A DNA stretch of 64,000 nt from Meghimatium bilineatum (lineage: Eukaryota > Mollusca > Gastropoda > Stylommatophora > Philomycidae). Every line of letters begins with the position of its first letter. Position 1 is the first letter of the stretch. The notes under the pieces are model-generated. The model was not told where the DNA came from. It ran no database searches and saw only the letters and a program-made list of their open reading frames with translations. Below, one piece after another: positions 12,000-22,800 of this stretch. The position numbers were made by a program, and so were the translations under genes. Location of the stretch: positions 7,610,010-7,674,009 of the forward strand of contig CM067310.1 in the NCBI GenBank assembly GCA_034231615.1, given 5' to 3'.

Positions 12000-12377
12000 A
12001 TTGAATTAACAACACATTTTTTTTTTTTTGGAGAAAAATCTGAAAAACATTCATGCAACGTTTTCGTAATTTTACTGCAAACATTTCTTTGAACACATTT
12101 AATCACGGAAAGGGGGGGGGGGCACTGAATTCTTGAGTCTACAAGGAAGGGGAGGGTTTCACAAGTAGTTGGCAAACGTGTATGTCGACGTAAAGAATAG
12201 ACAGCATGTGTATCGTTTCTTATACATTTTGGAATCGATTTGAAAGTATTGCTTGTCCGGTACTTCATTGTGTTGAGGTTGAAGGGAGTGAAAGTGGAGC
12301 AAATAATAACGACATGGTTACCTGCTAGAATGTCGTAAGTAGTTTTGGCGTGAAATTGGCTGCTCCATCCTGTATAT
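12000..12377. other. No gene seen
   Basis: Unique-looking AT-rich DNA with T and G homopolymers. Confidence 0.5.
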
Positions 12378-12510
12378 GGTCAAAGTGACCCAAAGCCATG
12401 CTGAAGTCGGATGTTTCAGTCAGAAAGACGCTATAAACCATGACACATCCAATTTTGTTTTCCGGACCACATTCTGATGATCTGCAGCAGTTTGAGAGCG
12501 TACGCAGAAG
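12378..12510 (+). mobile_element. SINE-B copy, 5' truncated
   Basis: Begins at GTCAAAGTGACCCAAAGCC; the tail ends GCGTACGCAGAAGA. Confidence 0.5.
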
Positions 12511-12624
12511 ATTGTTTTGCCTTCAAGCTTGAGAACCGCTGATTTAGATCTAACTGATTGTCAACAATTGTTATTCTAGACACTAGATGGCGGGAGAATG
12601 AAATTACATATCGTGTCGGAACTG

Positions 12625-12775
12625 TGTTGTGTGCGTCTCCTGATGAACGTGTCATATCGTGTCCGGACTGTGCTGTGTGGTCTCCTGATGAACGTGTATG
12701 GAAGAACGTGTCATATCGTGTCCGGACTGAGCTGCGGCGGTCTCCTGATGAACGTGTATGGAAGAATGTGTCGTA
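12625..12775. repeat. Minisatellite, about 60-base unit, 3 copies
   Basis: Unit contains GTCTCCTGATGAACGTGT and TCATATCGTGTCCGGACTG. Confidence 0.5.
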
Positions 12776-13477
12776 ACAGCAGGAACATAGAGAAGCGTTC
12801 AATAAAGAGGAAGTTTTGCCAAATTAAAAAGACAATAGCTCGTTTTCGTGCATGTCCCCCTTTTTGATGAGAAATCTGGTGCCCTTTTACAGTTCCTAAA
12901 TCAATCAATCAATCAAGTGTCATGCCAAATGGCGTATGCAATGATGTTTCTTCACAATTCTCTGTCTCTTGTGTTGTTAATAAGTTTATTTGGTGACATA
13001 TTGTTGTGCCATAGTGACAACCCATCGAGAAATGTATCTCCTTGTCTTTGTCTCTTCTCCCCTTGATCTTTCCAGTGGTTGCTAAATGTTCAAGTTTTAC
13101 TTTTCTCATCACAAGTCCCCAAAGGTCTTGATTGTCTTGTTTCTCGACAGTGCTGCTGCATGTGTTGGCGCAAAGGTATCTGATATTATGTCTTTTTTTT
13201 TTGCAGTCAAATCTCTTTCCATCTTCTACCTCCACATTCGCGGACACGATCCCCATAAGTTTTAGCCAGAATCAGCACGAGCAGCTAGATTTCTGTTACC
13301 AGGGTGCACCACGAGAAGGTACTTTTCGGATCTTGATTATCTGCTAACCCTGGGTCCAGACATGCTAACCCTCGGCCGAGAGCAGTACTGTACCCTTGCA
13401 CCTCATTTATCTTATAAAGACGTCTCCTCCATTCTTAGCCACCTGTACCGATCCATCGTGTACAAATGTATCTGGGG

Positions 13478-13705
13478 ATATCCCTGGCGTAGTGGTTAAG
13501 CTGTTCGCCTTGTGTTCAAGAGGTCACGGGTTCAAATACGGCTCGTGTCTTGTTTATAAGGTGGAGATCCCTGTGATCACTTGAAGCTACGGAGTTACGT
13601 GCTATGAGTGGTACTCTCGGCAGGCGGCGTGCCGCTTCGTTGAGAGGGACGGAGTACATATGGGAAACCGAGTACAGTGAAGTCAATCTTCTACAGCTTT
13701 TAAAC
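13478..13705 (+). mobile_element. tRNA-derived SINE
   Basis: A tRNA-like head with A box TGGCGTAGTGG (13485) and B box GGGTTCAAATA (13528), then an unrelated body. Internal polymerase III promoter spacing is normal; the 3' end lies near a T-rich stretch at 13706. Confidence 0.5.
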
Positions 13706-13744
13706 CCTTTTTTTTTTTATTTGTGTGCGATCATTTCCTCTGCC

Positions 13745-14340
13745 AGAAACTTCAGCTGAGTTGGTGTCCTCTGCTGATGATCCCAGGGACTTCTTTGACA
13801 ATGGAGATGTTTTTTTGGACTTAAATTGGCTCATCAAACAATGTCTACTTTTGTTGTGAGGGAGGGAGGATACATTCCTGTTGGTTATGCACTTGTTTTG
13901 ATATGTTCATGAAGCTAGTAATCTGTTTTGTGTGTGTAATTGTTGCACTTGGGGTGCATTGGATGGTTTGGTATGAGATGCATCTTCTGTCTGTGGTAGA
14001 GTATGCTTTCTGTGTACCTGTTCTCGAGTGCTTGAATATTTATATGTTTTGCTATTGATTGAATTGGGGGTGGTCTTCATGCCCCCTGTGATTAGTCTGA
14101 GGCCTTCATTTTGGACTTTCTGTAGGCATTCTGTGCTTGTTTTGCATGCTGTGGCCCATGCTGTAATCCCATATTCTATCAGAGGTCTAACTGTTCCTGT
14201 GTATACACTTTTAAATATATTGTTATTTGTCCCCCAACATGTGCAAGCTCATTTCTTCAAGAGGGAGAGCTTTCTGCTCTACCGCAGTCAGATGTTGTTT
14301 CCAGGAAAGTCACTTGTACAATGTGACTTCAAGGTAAGTA
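13745..14340 (-). pseudogene. LINE fragment, reverse-transcriptase C-terminus
   Basis: The minus strand encodes VYTGTVRPLIEYGITAWATA then VQNEGLRLITGGMKTTP, homologous to VYQQGIRPHLEYGSAVWCPA of the full-length LINE, followed by degraded sequence. Belongs to an RNase H-bearing LINE distinct from the young family. Confidence 0.5.
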
Positions 14341-14344
14341 GGAT

Positions 14345-14935
14345 TCTCTTCTAAATGAGTGCAAGATAACTCGGACCTACCGTGACAAAATGTATAACAA
14401 AAGGAAACACTGACATTGAATCAAAAAAGTACAAAATCATACACCCTTGAAAATGAAACAAAACATTTATTTTGTTTGTTTAAAGTTTCTACTTTTCTGA
14501 CTTTTGAATGCAGTTTTGACAAATCAATTTCTCATCAAACTCTCACAGAATATCAAAATTAATCAATCAGAATTACAAAACAAACAAAATGAACACACAA
14601 ATAAACCAATGCTTAAATGACAGAAATATTGAGAAGTGTAGGGGATGTAACACGAATAAGTATAAAAATGGAGTAAAATAACAGCTATGTTATCTCCTGC
14701 GACCACAAATGGAAGTCCAGTTCACTGTTCACGGGTCTTTGCATCGAACATGTGGTTTCTTTCTGTATGTGTTTGTTAGAGATCGCGGTGTAGCCATGTC
14801 AATTTCATGTTACTACACTCAGACAGAATTAGCAAACCGTCAGTGAGAACAAAACGACTCGTAGTCAAAATGGAGGGTTTTCTGAAGACGACTACTAATA
14901 TTAAACAAAGACGGGGAAAAAGCAACATATAAAAT
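14345..14935. other. No gene seen
   Basis: AT-rich DNA, A/T runs, no recognised repeat. Confidence 0.5.
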
Positions 14936-14939
14936 TTGC

Positions 14940-15500
14940 ACAAATGCAAACTTGTGACGGCTGAAATGGCATGTTTGCGCAGAATCCTAGAGATATCACT
15001 AAGAGACAGAAAGAGGATATTAGACAAAGAACAAGATCAGAACAAGTTATAATTCTACGTCTCAGAACAGGACACAACCGACTCCGCAGTCACATGTATA
15101 CAAAGTTCAAGATTGGCAACACGGCCATGTGTACATGTGGACAGGCAGCACAGAGTGCCAAACATATACTTCAAGAGTGTTCTGAGCATGAAACGCTGAG
15201 GCAGACATATTGGCCAGAGGAAACAACACTGGAATCAAAGCTCTATGGGACACTGTTTGAACTACAAAAGACAGTGAGTTTTATTAAGGAGACAGAATTA
15301 CAGATATAGACATGTTTCAAGTGAACGAAAGAAGAAGAAGAAGACAAAGAACAGGCACCACCCCAATCTTGGAACATATTAAGAAAAAACAGTTCAAATG
15401 GTTTGCACAAATCAGCAGACTACCATCATAGACAAAGGGTTGTAACTCTCACTGAATTTCATAAAGGGGATGTAACAAATGGTCATCATCATCATGTGAT
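14940..15500 (+). pseudogene. Older LINE C-terminal fragment split by the insertion
   Basis: The sequence before 15022 (EMACLRRILEISLRDRKRIL) and after 15353 (Trp/Asn-rich, then a GGTCATCATCATCATG end) reads as the C-terminal part of a different LINE, like the fragments at 9180 and 54851. Frameshifted and inactive. Confidence 0.5.
15034..15341 (+). mobile_element. Recent 5'-truncated LINE copy with 12-base duplication
   Basis: Almost identical (about one mismatch seen) to 61064-61368 of the full-length element, including stop and GAA tail. It is flanked by AGACAAAGAACA at 15022-15033 and 15342-15353. It landed inside an older reverse-transcriptase fragment whose coding sense resumes after it. 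Confidence 0.5.
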
Positions 15501-15544
15501 GTACGAACAACAATATGGCATGTATCTCACTCTTCTATAGATCC

Positions 15545-15690
15545 ACATATCCAGTCCATTCTCACATTAGCAGGATGTAGTCTGGAGAATGCATCATAGT
15601 ATGTTATGGTTTACAGCTTGGCTGCTACATCTACACCATATGGCCTGTCACTTCAGCATGGCTTCTGGGTCACTTTGACCATCTATTAAA
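15545..15690 (-). mobile_element. SINE-B fragment
   Basis: ATTAGCAGGATGTAGTCTGG to GGGTCACTTTGACC. Confidence 0.5.
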
Positions 15691-15719
15691 TGGGATAGCC
15701 AACTCGTGGAGTTTTTGCA

Positions 15720-15875
15720 AAGGTGCAAACACTGACTGCTTGCCATCACTAGGTGCAAACACTGACTGCTTGTCATCACCAGGTACAAACACTGACTGAT
15801 TGCGATCACCAGGTACAAACACTGACTGCTTGCCATTACCAGGTGCAAACACTACCTGCCATCACCAGGTGCAAA
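15720..15875. repeat. Minisatellite, 30-base unit, 5-6 copies
   Basis: Unit AGGTGCAAACACTGACTGCT plus TGCCATCACC. Confidence 0.5.
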
Positions 15876-15884
15876 TAGGTTTAG

Positions 15885-16060
15885 GCATGTTGATTATTGT
15901 CTACGCACATCCACAGGTTCTCAGATCTCTGCTTCAGTAAATCTCTCAGGAATAACGCGTGATGGTTCTGGTACTGTCTCCTTTTTAAAATGTTATTAGG
16001 TGTTCTCTCTTGGTCACACCAAATTTTCTCACTCTTGATACTGACTTGTGCTGATTTTTA
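15885..16060 (-). pseudogene. LINE C-terminal fragment (RNase H family)
   Basis: Minus-strand similarity to 30270-30480 (the segment with AGATTTACTGAAGC and the region upstream). Short and frameshifted, just downstream of ZC3H18. Confidence 0.5.
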
Positions 16061-16214
16061 TAAACTTAGATTGTGCAGGCTTTTGTAAAGAATTGTGCAT
16101 GTTTTATCTGTGGCAGACCCCACTAACTTGTTGGCTGGCAGGTTTCCCTTCTAACTTACTGTAGATACACATTATTCATGTACTTGCAATTTCTAGTGCC
16201 ATATACTTCTATAG

Positions 16215-16345
16215 CTTTCATTCTCAAACTCCCGCTGGATCTCTCTTGTAACAGGACAGCAGTTCTACTAGATTTAATTCTCAAACTCCCGATGGATCTC
16301 TCTTGTAGCAGGACAATTATCCTACTACATTTCTAGTAAGATATA
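16215..16345 (-). mobile_element. SINE-A partial, tail part duplicated
   Basis: Two tandem tail segments (TTCTCAAACTCCCG at 16222 and again at 16281). Lies in the putative ZC3H18 3' untranslated region in sense orientation. Confidence 0.5.
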
Positions 16346-16502
16346 ATCCTGAAAATACATTGTCACCATTTTACTTGCGTAAATGGCCCACCACATACGG
16401 CTTCAGCGGGTGCTATATACAATTAAGAATATATCAACTTCCAGATTTCATGACTAGTAAACCTGTAACAAATTGATGTCAACAGGATAACTTAGTTTTC
16501 TG

Positions 16503-16807
16503 TCACTGAAGCTTCAATTTCTTCCTCGCTATAGCATCCTCTACTTCTTTGAGATGCTTCAGTAGCTCTTCCCTTTGGGAAGTTGTGATTTTCTTAGATT
16601 TAGTACCTGCTCTGGCTGCAGCAGATTTTGGTGCAGTCGTGGTCACAGTCGGCTTATTAACATGTATCTTGCCGCTGATAGCCTGCTTTCTCTGAGGTAA
16701 CACAGCAGCTTTGACTTGAGGTACACTACAAACTGATGATGGTTGAGGTATCGATGAAAGTAGAGCTTTTCCCTGGTCTGTATTAAGCTGGACTTTTGTA
16801 GCTCTCT
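16503..16807 (-). CDS. ZC3H18: ZC3H18 exon 14 (conserved C-terminus and stop)
   Basis: Encodes residues 994-1094 and the TGA stop. The last 25 residues form the conserved amphipathic helix (REELLKHLKEVEDAIARKK) that identifies the family. Acceptor ATTTCAG at 16808-16814. A SINE-A fragment in sense orientation lies about 160 bases downstream in the probable 3' untranslated region. Confidence 0.5.
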
Positions 16808-19800
16808 CTGAAATTATAACAACAGTGTTACAAAGTAATATATATATATTTTGTAGCTCGGTGAAACTACATTAATAGTGTTACAAAGTAATATATATAT
16901 ATTTCCATATATATTGTCCCCAGTACTTTTTAACATATACTTAGAGCACATCATACAAGAGACATTACATGACTACAACACGTCTATATCGATCGGAGGT
17001 CGCCCTATTTGCAACTTGCGTTTCGCTGATGATATTGATCTTATAGCTGGGTCAGAACAATCATTGCAAGAATTAACATCAAAGTTAGAAAAACTTACCA
17101 ATAAGTACGGAATGGAAATCAATTCAGATAAGAGCAAAATCTTGGTAAACAGCAGAGACACAGAAAGCCAGACTAATATGATGAATGGACACAAGCTTGA
17201 AGAGGTGAATACCTTCAAATACCTCGGATCCAGTATATGCAGCGATGGTAAATGCAAAGCAGAACTAAAAATAAGGCTGGAGATGGCTTTAGCGTCCTTG
17301 TCAAGGCTAACTGTGATTTGGAAAAGCAACATCAGTGTTGGAGTGAAAATCAAACTGTATAGGTCGCTGGTGCTTTATTTTGTGTTGTATGGTTGTGAGA
17401 GTTGGACACTCACTGCGGACATGGAGAGAAGATTACAGGCTTTCGAGTATAAATGCTACAGAAGAACTCTACGCATTTCCTATAGGGAACATAAGACCAA
17501 TGTGTACGTAAGAAATAAAGTAGAGATGTGTGCAGGTGTCCAGGAGCCATTGCTTTCAATAGTGAAATGATGAAAACTAGCGTGGTTCGGGCATGTATGC
17601 AGGCACGATTCCTTGTCAAAAACAACACTGCAGGGAACTGTCGAGGGTGGAAGAAGCAGAGGAGGGCAAATAAAGACATGGACAGACAACATCAAGGAAT
17701 GGACAGGGCTAGATATTTCCACACTCATCCGTATCGCTGAGGATAGAATTCGCTGGAGGACTCTGTGTGCTGAAGCATCCAATGTGGTACCCCTACGACC
17801 CTGAAGGGTTATGTGTTTGATTGATTGATATATATTTTGTAGCTCGGTGAAACTATATTAATAGTGTTACAAAGTAATATATATATATATTTTGTACCTC
17901 TGTGACACTATATTAATAGTGTTACAAAGGCTGCAAGCATGAAGATTATATTGAGTACAGGACAATTAAATCAATATCTAAGAAAATCATTAAAGATGCT
18001 AAAACAAAAGCTTGGCTTGAATATTTGAATATGGCAAATCATTAAATACAGAGTATAAACATGCACCAAAGAAATTATACACAAAAATAAGAATATGAGA
18101 AACGAAGAAGATAAATATGAGCCAACCGAAATGATAAATGATGAAAATGGAAAGACAATCAATGACCTGGAAAGAATCATGGAAAGGTGGCAACAGTATT
18201 TTAAAGAATTGCTAAATCTTAAAGAAGGAGGGAATGACAACATAGAACACAATGTAACGGAAGAATTAGAACCAAGCATATTGAGATCAGAAATAGAAAA
18301 TGCAATACAAACAACTCCACAAAACAAAGCCCCAGGACTGATAACATACAAGTCGAATTAATCAAAGCAGCAGCAGAGATAGGGATAAAATGGTTGCATA
18401 GGCTGTTTAACATAATATTGAATACACAAGAAACACCACACGACTGAAAAAACGCTGTAATAATACCTACTTGGAAGAAAAAAGAGATTGTATAAAATAC
18501 AGAGGTATCTCACTTCTAAGACACTGGAAAAATTTTAATAGAATTCTAGAAAGAAGATTACGAGCATTCATTGAGCCACACCTCAACAACACTCATATGG
18601 GATTTCGTAAGAATAAGAGCTGTGCAGATGCAATTTTACTATCAGACAACTGGCAGAAAAAAAAAAAAAGAAAACATCAAGAACTGTATATCGTGTTTGC
18701 AGACCAAGAACAAGCATTCAACAGAGTAGAAAGACAACAACTATGGAAAATACAATCAAAATATGGAGTCCCACAAGACCTAATCAACCTGTGCAGTAGT
18801 AGTTACTCAGGAAGTCAATGTGCGGTTAGAACGAGTGCTGGTCTTTCAGACAAATTCCACATACACTCTGGAGTACAACAAGGATGTGTCCTATCTCCCT
18901 TGTTATTCATTACACATATAAATTCTTCTTCTTTCCTTCCTCTTTGACCCTTTACGGGTGTCGAGGGAGATACAATGTTCTTGTTCTCGCTTTTCTGACA
19001 GCTTCAGATGTTATTTGGTGTTCATGTAATGTCTCTTTGGTGTTGTCGATCCAGCGTACTCTAGGTCTACCCTTGGCTCTTCTTTCTGCTTCTCCTCTCT
19101 TCATATATACTTTATAAACTATTGAATCACACGGCATTCTTTCCAGATGACCAAATCATTGTATCTGTTGGTTTTGTATGTATTGTAGAATTGATATGAT
19201 ACCCACTCTTTCTCTTATGACATCGTTTCTAATTCTGTGTCTTCTGGTCACTCCTGTGACTTTTCTCAGACATCTCATCTCTGTTGTAACCAGTTGTCTC
19301 TTATGTGTTGTTGTTAAGGACCATGTTTGACATTGGTAGCACAGGGTTGGAATGAAGATACTTGGATAAGATGTTTTATATATCAATTGCATATGTAAAA
19401 TTGCCACAACCAAAGAAGAAGACAACATTAAAAAAATCATTGAGTGAACTTCTTTTCGCAGACGATCAAACAATAATATCACTACGGGGAACAACTACAA
19501 CAACATATAAATATACTACACACAATATGTGTACACACAGATATTGGGGCAGATGTTTCCTATTTTCAAAAACAAGCATGTGAACATAAATACTAAAACT
19601 GCACTACATAAAATGATCATACCATCACTGTATTACCAATGTCAAACATGGACACTTAACAAGAAAATACAAAAGAAAGCTTGTTACAGCAGAAATTACC
19701 TGTCTATCTAAATTCTTGGAGTAACAATACAAAGCAGAACCAGAAATGAAAACCAATGAATGCCAAAAGAAATGAATGTCAATCCTGGATTACATCAGAA

Positions 19801-22800
19801 GACTAACAAACACAATGTCAATCCTGGATTACATCAGAAGACTAACAAACACAATGTCAATCCTGGATTACATCAGAAGACTAACAAACACAATGTCAAT
19901 CCTGGATTACATCAGAAGACAGCAGATTAAGTGGTTTTCACACGTTTCCAGACTACCATCAGATAGTGCCTACTGGAAGCTTCACTATCTTAACTGGTGT
20001 AAACAAACAGAAAAAAAAAACACTTCTTAAGCATGTATCTCATCAACTGATGCTAAAACTTGCCTGGAGCTAATGTCTGAGCAGGGGACTGAACCATTGG
20101 AAGCTTGACTTTCTTGACTGGTGGATCAGACTCAAATGATGAATCACTGTCCGATATTTCTTGTATGTGAGGAGGAGAATCCAGTGGATTTGGTCGATTA
20201 CCCAGCGGTGAATGCTATTGATCAAATTAAAGCAATTAAGAATAGTGTCATCACGATTGAAAAGCTTGAATAAAGTAAAAGTAGAAGAGTGTCATCTAGA
20301 ATGAAGTGTTTAAATAAGAAATAAATGTAGACAGTGTCATCTAGAATGAAGTGTTTAAATAAGAAATAAATGTAGATAGTGTCATCTAGATTGAAGAGTT
20401 TGAATAGAGTAGAGTAAATGTAGATAGTGTCATCTAGATTGAAGAGTTTGAATAGAGTAGAGTAAATGTAGATAGTGTCATCTAGATTGAAGAGTTTGAA
20501 TAGAGTAGAGTAAATGTAGATAGTGTCATCTAGATTGAAGTGTTTGAATAGAGTAGAGTAAATGTAGATAGTGTCATCTAGATTGAAGAGTTTGAATAGA
20601 GTAGAGTAAATGTAGATAGTGTCATCTAGATTGAAGAGTTTGAATAGAGTAGAGTAAATGTAGATAGTGTCATCTAGATTGAAGAGTTTGAACAAAGTAA
20701 ATGTAGATAGTGTCATCTAGATTGAAGAGTTTGAATAGAGTAGAGTAAATGTAGATAGTGTCATCTAGATTGAAGAGTTTGAACAAAGTAAATGTAGATA
20801 GTGTCATCTAGATTGAAGAGTTTGAATAGAGTAGAGTAAATGTAGATAGTGTCATCTAGATTGAAGAGTTTGAACAAAGTAAATGTAGATAGTGTCATCT
20901 AGATTGAAGTTTGAATAGAGTAGAGTAAATGTAGATAGTGTCATCTAGATTGAAGAGTTTGAATAGAGTAGAGTAAATGTAGATAGTGTCATCTAGATTG
21001 AAGGAGTTTGAATAGAGTACCGCCGAAGACGGATGTGTTGGGCCATTGGCGCAAATAAAACGGCAACACAACGCATTTCCATTCTCTGGACTACATCCAA
21101 CTGGAAATCTTGTAGGACCATTGTCCTGTTACAAGAGAAATCCAGGGGGAATTTGAGAATGAACGCTGAAGAAGAAGAAGAAGAAGAATAGAGTAGAGTA
21201 AATGTAGATAGTGTCATCTAGATTGAAGAGTTTGAACAAAGTAAATGTAAATACTTTCTGCATTTTCAAATATAGTTCTTCTTCAGATTCCATTCTCAAA
21301 CTCCCACTGGACCCTACTATATTTCCAGCAGGATGTAGTCCAGAGAAAGGAAATGCGCGGTGTCACAATTTTATTTGCACCAAAACATCCATTTCAGTTG
21401 AAAATACAGTTCAGTTTCTCTATTGTTATGAGCAATGTTTCTTCAAGCATAAATGAGCTTTTGGTGGTTGATGTAGTTCCTTTAGCTGTGCGCAGGTACT
21501 TCCCAATGATAGTCAGTTCCTTTAGCTGTAAGCAGGTACCTCACAATGATAGTCAGTTCCTTTAGCTGTAAGCAGGTACCTCACAATGATAGTCAGTTCC
21601 TTTAGCTGTAAGCAGGTACCTCACAATGATAGTCAGTTCCTTTAGCTGTAAGCAGGTACCTCACAATGATAGTCAGTTCCTTTAGCTGTAAGCAGGTACC
21701 TCACAATGATAGTCAGTTCCTTTAGCTGTAAGCAGGTACCTCACAATGATAGTCAGTTCCTTTAGCTGTAAGCAGGTACCTCACAATAATAGTTAGTTCA
21801 TTTAGCTGTGAACTGGCACCTCCCAATAGCACATAATCTTTCCGACTTGGTTTACTGTTTCAAAGACACTGTTGGGATTTTGTTGCTTACAGAAATGAGA
21901 GGAAGGTGCTTGAGAATTGTCTTCCCGCTCCACAATACAACCACTTTGCTGAGAATTTAGATAATTTGGTTGGTGACAGAAATGCCACGAGTGGTGATAC
22001 TATCAGGCATATATCCACTAGAATAGACAACATAAACATGCAATTACTAGTGTACACCCATAAAAGAGTTCACGAAACCAACATATATGAAGCACACAAA
22101 AAGGCCATCTCCAGAGAACTTTTCTACCCGTAACACTGCACGGCATAAAGGAAAATGAATGAAAAGAAGGTTGGGATGGATTGGTGCAGACCAGAGAATA
22201 TTTAATTCGCTAGGGGGTTCTGTTAACAACACCTAAAAGGATTCACCGGCTCCTCAGCCCCATTTAGCCTGTTCCTTTACAAGGACCTGTTTGAATTTGA
22301 TAGCCCTTCTAGGATATAGTTCCAACTATATCAAGATAGGCATGCACATGGAGAGTTCATTTTGTTCTACAGGGTAATTCACACAGAGTTTAGTGCTTAA
22401 TGTAATGTGTGATAACAACTAGGGTTAAAGACATCGTACTTCTGTGCTTGTTCTCATATTTCTGTGCTTGTTCTCATATTTCTGTGCTTGTTCTCATATT
22501 TCTGTGCTTTTTCTCATACTTCTGTGCTTTTTCTCATACTTCTGTGCTTTTTCTCATACTTCTGTGCTTGTTCTCATATTTCTGTGTTTGTTCTCATACT
22601 TCTGTGTTTGTTCTCATATTTCTGTGTTTGTTCTCATATTTCTGTGTTTGTTCTCATATTTCTGTGTTTGTTCTCATATTTCTGTGTTTGTTCTCATACT
22701 TCTGTGTTCTCATATTTCTGTGTTTGTTCTCATACTTCTGTGTTTGTTCTCATACTTCTGTGTTTGTTCTCATACTTCTGTGTTTGTTCTCATACTTCTG

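Larger units (their letters stand above)
17936..20030 (+). pseudogene. LINE reverse-transcriptase remnant with nested insertion
   Basis: Pre-RT region 17936-18360 (ERIMERWQQYFKELLN), palm 18471-18922 (MGFRKNKSCADAI, VFADQEQAFNRV, VQQGCVLSP), then an inserted inverted LINE tail, then LLFADDQTIIS at about 19445 and C-terminal parts to 20030. Multiple stops. Its C-terminal segment has been amplified into a 39-base tandem repeat at 19776-19922. Confidence 0.5.

Noticed and set aside
12625-12775. CTGATGA motifs as possible hammerhead cores
   Set aside because: No stem II followed by GAAAC; the motif is simply part of the 60-base tandem unit.
20222-20716. 164-codon minus-strand frame
   Set aside because: Product of the 47-base minisatellite; it also stops at the repeat edge.
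21476-21815. Regular 40-base repeats resembling a CRISPR array
   Set aside because: No unique spacers; units are directly adjacent and identical, in an animal intron.
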